64,000 bases of DNA from Gammaproteobacteria bacterium (GTDB lineage Bacteria; Pseudomonadota; Gammaproteobacteria; Steroidobacterales; Steroidobacteraceae). The stretch lies in contig JANYHD010000026.1 of the NCBI GenBank assembly GCA_025359205.1, positions 1 through 64,000 of the forward strand. Reading direction: 5' to 3'. The notes under the pieces are model-generated. The model did no database searches and was not told the DNA's origin. It saw only the letters and a program-made list of their open reading frames with translations. Below, one piece after another: positions 29,096-38,925 of this stretch. The translations under genes were made by a program, and so were the position numbers. How positions within the stretch are numbered: position 1 is the first letter of the stretch; every line of letters starts with the position of its first letter.

Positions 29096-30661
29096 GTGAC
29101 CAATGCCCCGATTGTAGCCCGGCGACCCTCGGGGCGCGATGCCCGGCGGGCGGAGCGCGCCGGTCCGTTGCCCGATCACCTGCGCCCGGTGCGGCCAGGC
29201 ATGACGAGCGGGCGCTATCGGCCGCTGAGCGACGGCGACGTACAGCTTATCCACCAGACCGCATTGCGCCTGCTCTCTGAAGTGGGACTTGCCGACGCGA
29301 CTGAATCAGGCGTCGAGATCATGACCAAAGCGGGGTGCAGCTTAAGCCCGCAGGGCCGGCTACTGTATCCGAAGGCTTTGGTCGAAGACACGCTCGCCAA
29401 GGCGGCGCGCAACTTCCCGCTGCACGCACAAGACCCGAAGCACGATCTCGAGCCCTGGGGCAAGCGGGCCTACTTCGGCACGGCCGGCGCGGCCGTGAAC
29501 ATGGTCGATGCGAATGGCGTCTACCGCCAGTCGACGATCCAGGATCTCTACAACATCGGTCGCATCGTCGATGTGATGGATCACATCCACTTCTTCCAGC
29601 GCGCGGTCGTACCGCGCGACATCCCGGATCCCTTCGAGATGGATTTCAATACCTGCTACGCCTCGGTCATGAGCACGACCAAGCACGTGGGCAGCAGTTG
29701 GGTGCAGCCCGAGCAGCTCGAGGCGTCGCTTGAGATGCTGCACATGATTGCGGGTGGCGAGAAGCAGTGGCGCGAACGCCCTTTCGTCAGCCAGTCAAAT
29801 TGCTTTGTCGTGCCACCGATGAAGTTCGCCACCGACGCCTGCCGCTGTCTTGAGGTCGCCGTGCGCGGCGGCATGCCAGTGCTGCTGCTGTCAGCCGGGC
29901 AGGCGGGCGCGACGGCGCCTGCGGCGCTCGCGGGCGCGCTCGCTCAGGAAGTCGCGGAGGTGCTCGCCGGCCTGGTCTACGTGAATGCGATCAAGCCGGG
30001 GCATCCGGCCATCTTCGGCACCTGGTGCTTCGTGTCGGACCTGCGCACCGGCGCGATGTCGGGCGGCAGTCCGGAACAGGCCTTGCTGTCATCGGCTGCG
30101 GGCCAGATGGCCAATTTCTACCAGCTCACGGGCGGCACGGCGTCGGGCATGACCGATTCGAAGATCGCGGACGGCCAGTCGGGCGCGGAAAAGGCCCTGA
30201 ATCACGCGCTGGTCGGCAACTCGGGCGTCAACATGATCTACGAGTCGGCGGGCATGCACGCCAGCCTGCTGGGCTATTCGCTCGAGAGCCTGCTGATCGA
30301 CAACGACATCATTGGCGCGGCCCAGCGCACGATCAAGGGCATCGAAGTCACCGAGGAGCGGCTTTCCTTCGAGACCATCAAGGACGTGTGCCTCAACGGG
30401 CCGGGCCATTTCCTCGGCAGCGGCCAGACACTGCAACTGATGCAGACGGAATACCTCTATCCCGCAGTCGGCGATCGCCGTAGCCCCAACGAGTGGATCG
30501 AACAGGGGTCGACGAACATCACCGAGCGCGCCAGGCGTAAGGTGGCGGAGATCCTTGCGAATCATTTCCCGGCGCACGTGCCGGAGGCCATCGACGCGGA
30601 GATCCGCCGGCGTTTCCCGGTGCGCCTGCCGCGCGCAGGCATGCGGCCCAAGGGGCTGTAG
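29096..30661 (+). CDS. MttB-family trimethylamine/glycine betaine methyltransferase, non-pyrrolysine (second copy)
   Basis: The 521-residue protein is a second MttB-superfamily corrinoid-linked methyltransferase. It has MTKAGCSLSPQGRLLYPK, the TGGTASGMTDSKIADGQSG region and YESAGMHASLLGYSLESLLI, without an internal amber codon. The N-terminus repeats the Arg-rich ARRPSGRDARRA element of the 66-1634 copy. The start is GTG with AGGAG 7 nt upstream, one of the clearest ribosome sites here. It leads an operon with two dimethylglycine-dehydrogenase-like genes and a DAO flavoprotein, so successive demethylation of one quaternary amine is a reasonable model. The sequence differs strongly from the other two copies, suggesting different substrates. 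Confidence 0.87.
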   Translation: MTNAPIVARRPSGRDARRAERAGPLPDHLRPVRPGMTSGRYRPLSDGDVQLIHQTALRLLSEVGLADATESGVEIMTKAGCSLSPQGRLLYPKALVEDTLAKAARNFPLHAQDPKHDLEPWGKRAYFGTAGAAVNMVDANGVYRQSTIQDLYNIGRIVDVMDHIHFFQRAVVPRDIPDPFEMDFNTCYASVMSTTKHVGSSWVQPEQLEASLEMLHMIAGGEKQWRERPFVSQSNCFVVPPMKFATDACRCLEVAVRGGMPVLLLSAGQAGATAPAALAGALAQEVAEVLAGLVYVNAIKPGHPAIFGTWCFVSDLRTGAMSGGSPEQALLSSAAGQMANFYQLTGGTASGMTDSKIADGQSGAEKALNHALVGNSGVNMIYESAGMHASLLGYSLESLLIDNDIIGAAQRTIKGIEVTEERLSFETIKDVCLNGPGHFLGSGQTLQLMQTEYLYPAVGDRRSPNEWIEQGSTNITERARRKVAEILANHFPAHVPEAIDAEIRRRFPVRLPRAGMRPKGL

Positions 30662-30667
30662 TCGCGG

Positions 30668-33130
30668 ATGTCGCTCCCCGATCGCGCCGGCGTCGTAATC
30701 ATTGGCGGCGGTGTCGCCGGTTGTTCTATCGCCTATCACCTGACAAAAGTCGGGCTCACCGATGTGGTGCTGTTCGAGCGCAGCCGGCTTACCTCAGGCA
30801 CGACCTGGCACGCCGCGGGCCTGGTCGGGCAGTTGCGCGCGACGCGCAATCTCACCGAGCTGGCCAAGTACACGGCCGATCTTTATCACTCGCTCGAAGC
30901 TGAGACGGGACAGGCCACTGGCTTCAAGCAGAATGGTTCGATCAGCGTGGCCAAGAATCCGGCACGCTTCGAGGAATTGAAGCGCGGCGCGTCGATGGGC
31001 AAGACCTTTGGCCTGGAAATCGACGTGCTTAGCACGGGTGAGATCAAGGAGCGTTGGCCGCTACTCGACGTGGACGACCTGGTCGGCGGCGTCTTCCTGC
31101 GCAAGGACGGCCAGACCAATCCGATCGACACCACGCAGGCGCTGGCCAAGGGCGCGAAAATGCGCGGCGCACGCATCTTCGAGAACACGGCGGTGACGAA
31201 GATACGGGTCGAAGGCGGCCGGGCCACCGGGGTCGAAACCCGGGACGGCTTCATCGCCGCCGACACGGTCGTGCTGTGCGGGGGCATGTGGTCGCACGCC
31301 ATTGCGCGCGAGTGTGGGGTCGCAGTGCCACTCCATGCCGCCGAGCATTTCTACATCGTCACAGAACCGATGCAGGGGCTGCCCGGGAACCTGCCGGTGC
31401 TGCGCGTCCAGGACGAATGTGCTTACTACAAGGAAGACGCAGGCAAACTCCTGGTGGGCTGTTTCGAGCCCGTAGCCAAGCCCTGGGGCATGCAAGGTAT
31501 TCCCGAGTATTTCAGCTTCGAGACCTTGCCCGAGGACTATGAGCATTTCGAGCCGATCCTGAACGCAGCCGTGCGCCGCGTGCCCGCGCTCGCTGAAGCC
31601 GGCATCCAGCTGTTCTTCAACGGACCCGAGAGCTTCACGCCGGATGATCGCTACTACGTCGGCGAGACGCCGGAGGTGCGCGACCTGTTCGTCGCCACCG
31701 GCTTCAATTCGATCGGCATCCAGTCCAGCGGCGGAGTGGGCAAGGTGGTTGCCCAGTGGATCCTCGATCGGCGCCCGCCGATGGATCTCGCCGACGTCGA
31801 TATCCGCCGCATCGTGCCGTTCCAGGCCAATCGCCGTTACCTGCGCGATCGCACGGTGGAGACGCTCGGACTGCTCTATGCCATGCACTGGCCGTACTAT
31901 CAGTATGAGACCGCGCGCGGTGCACGGCGTACGCCGCTCCATGATCGGCTGGTCGCCGCGGGTGCCTGCATGGGCGAAACCGCGGGCTGGGAACGTCCCA
32001 ACTGGTTTGCCGCTCCTGGTTCGGCGCCACGCTATGAATATTCGTACGGCCGCCAGAACTGGTTCGAGGCCTGCGGCGCCGAATGCCGTGCCGTGCGCGA
32101 CGCAGTGGTGCTGTTCGACCAGACCTGCTTCGCGAAATTTCTCGTTCAGGGCGCCGATGCCTGCGCCATCCTCAATCGCATGTCGGCCGCCAACATCGAC
32201 GTGCCGCCCGGGCGCATTGTCTACACGCAGTGGCTCAACGAGCGCGGCGGCATCGAGGCGGACCTGACCGTCACGCGTCTCGCTGTCCATGAATTCATGG
32301 TCGTGACCTCGGCCGTCTGCCAGACGCGCGATCTGGCCTGGTTGCGACGTCACATCGCCGCGAGCGGCGGCGCGCACTGCACGGTCACCGACGTCACGGC
32401 CGGCGTTGCCATGCTCGGCGTCATGGGGCCGCGCTCCCGCGAACTGCTGCAGCGTCTTTCGGGCGCGAACCTGTCGAACGCCGCGCATCCCTTCGGTCAC
32501 TCGCGCGAGATCGAGATCGGCTACGCCTGCGTCCGCGCCAGCCGCATCACCTACGTCGGCGAGTTGGGCTGGGAACTGTACGTGCCCGCGGAGCATTGCC
32601 TGGACGTCTACGAGCGAGTGCTGGAAGCCGGCGAACCGCTGGGCCTGCGACTTGCGGGCTATCACGCCATGGCGGCCTGCCGCGTAGAGAAGGGTTACCG
32701 CCATTGGGGTCACGACATCGGCGATGAAGACACGCCGCTCGAGGCGGGCCTGGGCTTTGCCGTGGCCTGGGACAAGCCCGGTGGGTTCGTGGGACGCGAG
32801 GCGCTGCTGGCGCAGCGTGAACGTAAGACCTTGCCCAAGCGCCTGGTGCAGGTGATGCTGGAGGATGCCTCGGCGGGTGCAGCGTTGCTTTACCACGAGG
32901 AGCCTATCCTCCGGGATGGACGAATAGTTGGCTCGATTAAATCCGGTGCATGGGGCCATCGACTTGGCCGCTCCATTGGCATGGGTTATGTGAGTTGCGA
33001 GTCAGGCGTGACGCGCGAGTGGCTTGAATCGGGCCGGTGGGAAGTCGAGGTCGCGTGCCAGCCCTGCGCGGCCGCGGTACAGCTGCAGCCGTGGTACGAC
33101 CCGAAGAATGAGCGCATCAAGAGTGTGTGA
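30668..33130 (+). CDS. Dimethylglycine/sarcosine dehydrogenase-like flavoprotein (second copy)
   Basis: This 820-residue DAO-GcvT protein has VVIIGGGVAGCSIAYHL, the candidate covalent-FAD His48 in LTSGTTWHAAGLVG, and a C-terminal folate domain with VGELGWELYVP and RVEKGYRHWGHDIG. It begins 6 bp after the MttB stop. The C-terminus contains several Cys residues not seen in the other two paralogues (CESGVT, ACQPCAAAV). It likely demethylates an N-methylated glycine or related secondary/tertiary amine and hands the one-carbon unit to tetrahydrofolate. The exact substrate is not decidable. Confidence 0.88.
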   Translation: MSLPDRAGVVIIGGGVAGCSIAYHLTKVGLTDVVLFERSRLTSGTTWHAAGLVGQLRATRNLTELAKYTADLYHSLEAETGQATGFKQNGSISVAKNPARFEELKRGASMGKTFGLEIDVLSTGEIKERWPLLDVDDLVGGVFLRKDGQTNPIDTTQALAKGAKMRGARIFENTAVTKIRVEGGRATGVETRDGFIAADTVVLCGGMWSHAIARECGVAVPLHAAEHFYIVTEPMQGLPGNLPVLRVQDECAYYKEDAGKLLVGCFEPVAKPWGMQGIPEYFSFETLPEDYEHFEPILNAAVRRVPALAEAGIQLFFNGPESFTPDDRYYVGETPEVRDLFVATGFNSIGIQSSGGVGKVVAQWILDRRPPMDLADVDIRRIVPFQANRRYLRDRTVETLGLLYAMHWPYYQYETARGARRTPLHDRLVAAGACMGETAGWERPNWFAAPGSAPRYEYSYGRQNWFEACGAECRAVRDAVVLFDQTCFAKFLVQGADACAILNRMSAANIDVPPGRIVYTQWLNERGGIEADLTVTRLAVHEFMVVTSAVCQTRDLAWLRRHIAASGGAHCTVTDVTAGVAMLGVMGPRSRELLQRLSGANLSNAAHPFGHSREIEIGYACVRASRITYVGELGWELYVPAEHCLDVYERVLEAGEPLGLRLAGYHAMAACRVEKGYRHWGHDIGDEDTPLEAGLGFAVAWDKPGGFVGREALLAQRERKTLPKRLVQVMLEDASAGAALLYHEEPILRDGRIVGSIKSGAWGHRLGRSIGMGYVSCESGVTREWLESGRWEVEVACQPCAAAVQLQPWYDPKNERIKSV

Positions 33131-33158
33131 TGACGCCCGGCACGGGGTTAAGTAATTA

Positions 33159-35585
33159 ATGAAGACTCATGCGCAAGTGGTTGTTATTGGAGGTGGAGCA
33201 GTGGGTTGCTCTGCGCTTTACCATCTGACCCAGCTGGGCGTTACCGACGCCGTGCTGCTGGAGCGGGATGAACTGACTGCAGGTTCCACCTGGCACGCTG
33301 CCGGCAATTGCCCGAATTTTTCGACGTCCTGGAACCTGATCAAACTGCAACGCCACAGCACCCGCCTGTACGCGGAGCTCGCTGCGCGCGTCGGCTATGA
33401 AATCAACTACCACATCACCGGCAGTGTCCGCCTCGCGCACACCGCCGAGCGCGTGGACGAATTCCGTCACGTGCTCTCGCAGGCGCGCGCCCAAGGGATA
33501 GAGTTCGAAATGATGAGCACGGCAGAGATCGCCGTGCGCCATCCATTCCTGATGCTGGAAGGTATCCGCGCTGGTCTTTACGACCCTTATGACGGCGACA
33601 TCGATCCCGCGCAGATGACGCAGGCGCTCGCCAAGGGCGCGCGCGACGCCGGAGCTGCGATCCATCGCAAGACGCGCGTCACCGCCATTGCGCGCACGCC
33701 CTCGGGAGAGTGGCGCATCGAGACCAATCGCGGTGTGATCACGGCGCAGTCCGTCATCAATGCGGCGGGCTATCGCGGCAGCGAAGTCGCCGCGATGGTG
33801 GGTGAGCAGTTGCCTATGGTGACGCTCTCGCACCAATACCTGGTGACCGAAGACATACCCGAACTCGTGGCGCGTGGCGCGGCGCGGCTGCCGCTGGTGC
33901 GCGACCCGGATGTCAGCTACTACCTGCGCCAGGAGCGCCACGGGCTGATCCTCGGGCCCTACGAATGGCAGGCCACGGCGCACTGGCTGGACTCCATTCC
34001 GGACGAGTTCGCGCACCAACTGTTCGATGACGACACGGGGCGGCTCGAGAAATACATCGAGTCGGCCTGCGAGCGCATCCCGATCCTCAGCAGCGTGGGC
34101 GTCAAGACGGTGATCAACGGGCCGATTCCCTACGCGCCCGATGGCAACCCGCTGATTGGCCCGGCGCCGGGGCTGCCGGGGTTTTTTCACTGCTGCGCCT
34201 TCACCTTTGGCATTGCGCAGGCGGGCGGCGCCGGCAAGTGCATCGCCGAGTGGGTGGCGCATGGGCAGCCGGAATGGGATATGTGGCCGTTGGATTCGCG
34301 GCGTTACCTGGAATTCGCGAACCGCAAGTTCACCCTGGCCAAGGCAATCGAGACCTACCAGCACGAATACGGCGTCGGCTATCCGGCCGAGGAGCGCCCC
34401 GCGGGCCGTCCGGCGAAGACTTCACCGGTGTACCAATGCCTCAGGGACAAGGGCGCGCGCTTCGGTGCGCGTGGTGGCTGGGAACGCGCGGTGTATTTCC
34501 CACGGCCGGCGGATGGCATTGAAGGGCGTGAGCTGTCCTTCAGGAGACCAGCCTGGCACGCGGCAGTGGCGCGGGAATGCGAGGCCGTGCAGCAGCGCAT
34601 CGCAGTGCTGGATCTGCCTGGCTTCACGAAATTCGAAGTCACGGGCTCGGGGGCATCAGCCTGGCTCGATCACATGGTCGCCGGCACCGTGCCGCGTCCT
34701 GGACGTACGGCGCTCAATTATTTCTGCGCGCCCTCCGGCGGCATCGTGACCGAGATGACCCTCACTGGTTTTACACCGGAGCGCTATTGGCTGATCAGCG
34801 CCGCCGCGGGTGAGCGGCACGATGAGCACTGGCTGCGTGAACACCTGCCAGTGGGCAATGGCGTAGAGATCGAAAATTTGTCGGCGCGGTACGGAACCCT
34901 CATAGTCGTTGGACCGAAAGCGCGTGAGTTGCTGGCGCCGCTGACCGGCGCGGATCTGTCGAACGCGGCCTTTCCGTGGCTGTCGATGCGCAGCATGGGA
35001 ATTGGCTACACGCAGGCTATCGCGCTGCGCGTCAACTACATGGGCGAGCTGGGCTGGGAACTGCACATTCCGGTCGAGCACCTGCTGTCGGTTTACGAGC
35101 TGCTGTGGGAGGCGGGCGAGCGCTTAGGGGTAAGCGATTTCGGTCTCTACGCGATGGACAGCCTGCGACTCGAGAAATGCTATCGATCCTGGAAGGCGGA
35201 CCTGACCACGGAATACACGCCGTTCATGGCCTCGCTCGATCGCTTCGTCAAGCTGGACAAGGCGGGCGGCTTCATCGGCCAGGAGGCGCTGCGACGCGAG
35301 GCGGTGACTGGTCCACGCGAACGCTTCGTACCGCTCATCGTCGACGCCGCCGATGCGGACGCAGCCGCAGTATCGATCGTGTACAAGGGGAACGAGGTGG
35401 TGGGGCTGGTGACCTCCGGCGGTTACGGCTACCGGCTCAAGTGCAGCATTGCGCTCGCCTACGTGCGTACTGACCTGGCCGTGCCAGCGACGGAACTGGA
35501 GGTCGAGATCCTGGGCGAGCGCCGCCGCGCCGTGGTGGGACGCGAACCGCTGTACGATCCCGACAACGCACGGCTGCGCGCCTGA
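33159..35585 (+). CDS. Dimethylglycine dehydrogenase-like flavoprotein (third copy)
   Basis: This 808-residue DAO-GcvT protein is closer to the 17975 copy than to its neighbour: both share KTHAQ/KSHAR followed by [18 protein letters not shown] (His46), EERPAxRPAKTSP and a PLYDPDNARLRA-type C-terminus. The folate domain has MGELGWELHIP and RLEKCYRSWKAD. It lies 28 bp after the previous gene with GGGGTTAAG upstream of the ATG. It is probably a dimethylglycine or sarcosine dehydrogenase giving methylene-THF. Confidence 0.88.
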   Translation: MKTHAQVVVIGGGAVGCSALYHLTQLGVTDAVLLERDELTAGSTWHAAGNCPNFSTSWNLIKLQRHSTRLYAELAARVGYEINYHITGSVRLAHTAERVDEFRHVLSQARAQGIEFEMMSTAEIAVRHPFLMLEGIRAGLYDPYDGDIDPAQMTQALAKGARDAGAAIHRKTRVTAIARTPSGEWRIETNRGVITAQSVINAAGYRGSEVAAMVGEQLPMVTLSHQYLVTEDIPELVARGAARLPLVRDPDVSYYLRQERHGLILGPYEWQATAHWLDSIPDEFAHQLFDDDTGRLEKYIESACERIPILSSVGVKTVINGPIPYAPDGNPLIGPAPGLPGFFHCCAFTFGIAQAGGAGKCIAEWVAHGQPEWDMWPLDSRRYLEFANRKFTLAKAIETYQHEYGVGYPAEERPAGRPAKTSPVYQCLRDKGARFGARGGWERAVYFPRPADGIEGRELSFRRPAWHAAVARECEAVQQRIAVLDLPGFTKFEVTGSGASAWLDHMVAGTVPRPGRTALNYFCAPSGGIVTEMTLTGFTPERYWLISAAAGERHDEHWLREHLPVGNGVEIENLSARYGTLIVVGPKARELLAPLTGADLSNAAFPWLSMRSMGIGYTQAIALRVNYMGELGWELHIPVEHLLSVYELLWEAGERLGVSDFGLYAMDSLRLEKCYRSWKADLTTEYTPFMASLDRFVKLDKAGGFIGQEALRREAVTGPRERFVPLIVDAADADAAAVSIVYKGNEVVGLVTSGGYGYRLKCSIALAYVRTDLAVPATELEVEILGERRRAVVGREPLYDPDNARLRA

Positions 35586-35609
35586 GGCGAATGCCGGCGG
35601 GAGCAAAAC

Positions 35610-36818
35610 ATGCGCCGCAGACAGTTCGTACACGCTTTGGCCGGTCTCGCTGCCGCCGGATTCAGCGTCGCAACGCGCGCGAAGATTCCGCGCCTGCGTA
35701 TAGGTGTCGTGGGTGGGGGCATCGTTGGCGCGTCGATTGCCTGGCGTCTGGCGGAGGCCGGCGCGGACGTCGTGCAGTTCGAGCGAACCGCACCCGGCGC
35801 GGGAGCGACGCGCAATTCATTCGCCTGGCTCAATGCCTTCGTGGCCGACCGGCACTACCAGGCGCTGCGCCTCGCGAGCATCGCGGTCTATCGTGAGCTC
35901 GATGAATTGCTGGGCCTGGGCATCACCTGGGGCGGGTATCTCAACTGGGCGCGCGATGAGGCAGAGGCGGCCACCGTCAGCGCCAATGCGGCGCAACTCG
36001 CTGGCACGGCGGTTCCCACGCGCAGCCTCACGCCCGCGGAATTTGCCAATCTCAATCCGGTGATCGCGCCCGGGCCGATCGCGGCAGCGCTTTATTCCGC
36101 GATCGATGGCCACCTCGACCCTGTGCACGCGACCCTGCAATTGCTGGCGCAGGCGCGACGCCACGGCGCCCGCCTGCAGTGCCCCTGCGAAGTACAGGGG
36201 CTCGATATGCGTTCCGGCCACCTGCGCTCGGTGCAGACCAGCGGTGGCGTCGTGCCGCTCGATCGGCTCGTGGTGGCGGCCGGCGTCGATACGCCCAGGC
36301 TCCTTGAGATGGCCGGCTTCAAGCTGCGCCTGCGGCACGCGCCCGGATTTCTCGCGCACAGCACACCCGCGCCGCTGCAGGTACGCAGCGTCTGTGACGC
36401 CCCCGCAGGACTGTCATTCAAGCAGATGGCAGACGGTACGCTGGTCGGCACCGACTCGCCGGAACCGCCGGATTTGCCGGTGCACGCCTCGATCCGGGAG
36501 GGCGCGATCGACTTTCCCGACGATGCGATTCGCGCCCTGCACGGCAATCGCGCACTCGACAAGATCAAGGCCTTCCTGCCGGGTGCTCGCGCTGCCGCGC
36601 TCGATCGCGTAACGCTTGGGTTTCGACCCATGCCCACGGACGGCTTCCCCGTAATCGGCCACGTGCCGGGTGCGCCAGACCTCTACGTGGCGGTGACGCA
36701 CAGCGGGGTGACGCTGGCGCCGATACTTGGAATGCACGTGCGCAGCGAACTGCTGCACGAACGCGAGCTCAGCGCGCTCGCGCCTTACCGGCCCGGCCGG
36801 TTCGCGCAACGCGGCTAG
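35610..36818 (+). CDS. Tat-exported FAD-dependent amine/amino-acid oxidoreductase (DAO family)
   Basis: This 402-residue DAO-family flavoprotein begins with a twin-arginine-like leader (MRRRQFVHALAGLAAAGFSV), followed by the FAD fold RIGVVGGGIVGASIAWRLAE and ending with the family C-terminus PMPTDGFPVIGHVPG..YVAVTHSGVTLAP. There is no GcvT domain. GGGAG precedes the ATG. A Tat signal would place the folded flavoprotein in the periplasm, unlike the cytoplasmic dehydrogenases next to it. It may oxidise a D-amino acid, glycine derivative or N-methyl amino acid. It is last in the 29096-36818 operon and shares a CTAG stop with the convergent hydantoinase gene. Confidence 0.82.
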   Translation: MRRRQFVHALAGLAAAGFSVATRAKIPRLRIGVVGGGIVGASIAWRLAEAGADVVQFERTAPGAGATRNSFAWLNAFVADRHYQALRLASIAVYRELDELLGLGITWGGYLNWARDEAEAATVSANAAQLAGTAVPTRSLTPAEFANLNPVIAPGPIAAALYSAIDGHLDPVHATLQLLAQARRHGARLQCPCEVQGLDMRSGHLRSVQTSGGVVPLDRLVVAAGVDTPRLLEMAGFKLRLRHAPGFLAHSTPAPLQVRSVCDAPAGLSFKQMADGTLVGTDSPEPPDLPVHASIREGAIDFPDDAIRALHGNRALDKIKAFLPGARAAALDRVTLGFRPMPTDGFPVIGHVPGAPDLYVAVTHSGVTLAPILGMHVRSELLHERELSALAPYRPGRFAQRG

Positions 36819-38869
36819 CCTTTCGCGTGCAGGTGTCCGGCGAAGGGGCGGCCGCTCGCTGTCGCACGCACCAGCGCTTCGGCGAGATAATCGAGATCGG
36901 AACCCATGCTGGCGCGCTGTTCGCGGACACTGATCTCGACCTGCGGATCCGCGGCTCCGGCGCGACGCGCCGCGGCCAGCGCCAGCTCGCCCGCTGCCGC
37001 TCGCGCGTGTTCGATAGCGGGTTCCGGCGCTTCGAAGTCCCTGCTGCCGGCCGGGTCGTGCACCCGAAACACGCCGAAGGTCGGCTGGTTGACCACCACT
37101 TCCGCGCTCTGCGAGACCACGCCGGCTACCGCGCCGACGGCATTGCAGACCGCAGCATGCTCCGGAATGGCCAGCGTGGCGCCGAGGCGCTGTGCGACTT
37201 CGGGGTAGTATCCGGCGACGGGCGCGCCAATCGCGACCAGCGGCGTGGCCAGGCCGAAGTCGGCGCGCGCCAGAGTAGAAAACCGGCGCCCGGAAACGAT
37301 GTCCTCGGTCAGCCGATCGCCCAACAGTCCCCAGGATCCTGAACGCGCCTCGATGCCCGGATCGTGGGCCAGCGCCGTGGCGAGCACGACGCGGGCGGAC
37401 TCGCGGATGACATGCTCGATGATCCGTCGGCAGAATTCCGGCGTGCTCGCCGTCTCGCGCGCGCCACGCGTGTTGCGCTCTTCAGTCGCGAGCAGGCTGG
37501 CGCCCAGTTCTGCAGCTTCGCGCGACCAACCCTGCTGCTGGCCGAGCGCGTGCATGGCATCGCTGGGCGTGAACGCGGCGATGGTAGCGAGCCCGGCGTC
37601 CGCGAGACGCCGGAGGGCATCCCGGCCGGGCGAGCTGTGCACGAGCTGCGCGACGCGACGCGGCGTGCTCGTGAGCGCCTGCCATACCCGCAGCTCCGCC
37701 CCAGCCAGGTGCGCCGGTGCTTCCCGGCCCGGATTGCGAAAGGCGAACTGCGTGGCGTAATCGGGCAGGTGCTGCAGGGTGGCCAGGGTGCGCAGCTCGG
37801 CGAGCACGGCGGGCACCTGCAATGCCAGCAGGCTCAGGGGCATGGCCTTGCGCGGCCCCACCTGCAAGCGCGCGTTGCGATCGAGCGTGACCTGGCTGTC
37901 GCCGCCCAGGCCGATGGTGCGCACGTCGACGGCCTCCACCATGGTGCGCCAACCGCCGATCAACGCGCCTTCGTCATTGATCGCAGGACGCCCGCCGGTC
38001 ACGACGGCGCAATCCGTGGTGGTGCCGCCCATGTCGGAAACCAGGAAGTCGCCCAGCCCAGTGAGAAATCCTGCCCCAACTACGCTCGCGGCTGGCCCTG
38101 ACAATATGGTTTCCACAGGGTATTCCAACGCGACTTCGGCCTTCATCAGCGAGCCGTCACCCTTGACGATCATCAGCGGCGCGTCGATCAATTCAGCCTC
38201 GAGCACGGCCGCCAACGCGTCGATCAGGTGGCGGATCTGCGGCGTCAGCCGGGCATTGAGCGTGGCCGTCAGCGCGCGCCGCGGCGCATCCAGCTTCGAG
38301 CTGAGCTCGTGCGCGCAGGTCACCGGTTTGTTCGACAGGGCGCGGATCAGTGCGCGCGCGCGTTCCTCGTGGCCGGGATTGCGTACGGAAAAACAGCCGG
38401 CCACCGCGAAACCTTCCACGCGCTCGGCGCATTCGCGGATCGCCGCCGCCAGACCCGTTTCGTCGAGCGCCTGCAGTTCCTCGCCGCCTGCATCATGTCC
38501 GCCGCGCACCTGCAGGATCGGACTGGCGGCGCTGCGCCGCAGGCCGGAACGCGCCAGCATAGGTTCATCGAAGCCGATCAGCACGGTGGCCACGGGGCTG
38601 AAGCGGCTCTCGACCACCGCGTTGGTGGCCAGCGTGGTCGATACGGACACCAGCTGCACGTCGCTGCGATCGCACCCCGCCGGGAGGCTCCCCAGCACGC
38701 TGCGAATGGCATTGCCGAGCCCCACTGCGAGGTCCCAATGGGTGGTGAGCGCCTTGGCGCTCGCGATCACAACGCGCCCGTCCCGCAGCAGCACGGCGTC
38801 GGTATACGTGCCTCCCGTGTCGAGACCGAGCCACAGGCCGTTGCCCGACTTTTCCTGAACTTGCTTCAA
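36815..38869 (-). CDS. Hydantoinase/oxoprolinase A-type protein
   Basis: The 684-residue protein has the ATP-dependent hydantoinase A (HyuA) architecture: N-terminal LGLDTGGTYTDAVL phosphate loop, VSTTLATNAVVE, LSGPAASVVGAG, FLVSDMGGTTTDCAVV and the late FGLATPLVAIGAPVAGYY. HyuA normally works with a HyuB subunit, for example as N-methylhydantoinase or 5-oxoprolinase. No HyuB is in the window. The start is TTG 38869 with GGAAGG just upstream, since no ATG precedes the phosphate loop. N-methylhydantoin opening leads to carbamoyl-sarcosine and then sarcosine, which would suit the neighbourhood. Confidence 0.82.
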   Translation of the reverse strand: MKQVQEKSGNGLWLGLDTGGTYTDAVLLRDGRVVIASAKALTTHWDLAVGLGNAIRSVLGSLPAGCDRSDVQLVSVSTTLATNAVVESRFSPVATVLIGFDEPMLARSGLRRSAASPILQVRGGHDAGGEELQALDETGLAAAIRECAERVEGFAVAGCFSVRNPGHEERARALIRALSNKPVTCAHELSSKLDAPRRALTATLNARLTPQIRHLIDALAAVLEAELIDAPLMIVKGDGSLMKAEVALEYPVETILSGPAASVVGAGFLTGLGDFLVSDMGGTTTDCAVVTGGRPAINDEGALIGGWRTMVEAVDVRTIGLGGDSQVTLDRNARLQVGPRKAMPLSLLALQVPAVLAELRTLATLQHLPDYATQFAFRNPGREAPAHLAGAELRVWQALTSTPRRVAQLVHSSPGRDALRRLADAGLATIAAFTPSDAMHALGQQQGWSREAAELGASLLATEERNTRGARETASTPEFCRRIIEHVIRESARVVLATALAHDPGIEARSGSWGLLGDRLTEDIVSGRRFSTLARADFGLATPLVAIGAPVAGYYPEVAQRLGATLAIPEHAAVCNAVGAVAGVVSQSAEVVVNQPTFGVFRVHDPAGSRDFEAPEPAIEHARAAAGELALAAARRAGAADPQVEISVREQRASMGSDLDYLAEALVRATASGRPFAGHLHAKG

Positions 38870-38925
38870 TGTCCTTCCGCCATGGCCGGTCTTTGAAAGC
38901 CATACTTTACGGGAGTCGGGGGCAA

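Noticed and set aside
31061-32959. 632-codon open frame antisense to the second DMGDH-like gene
   Set aside because: The overlapping sense gene is complete with FAD and folate motifs; the antisense translation shows none.
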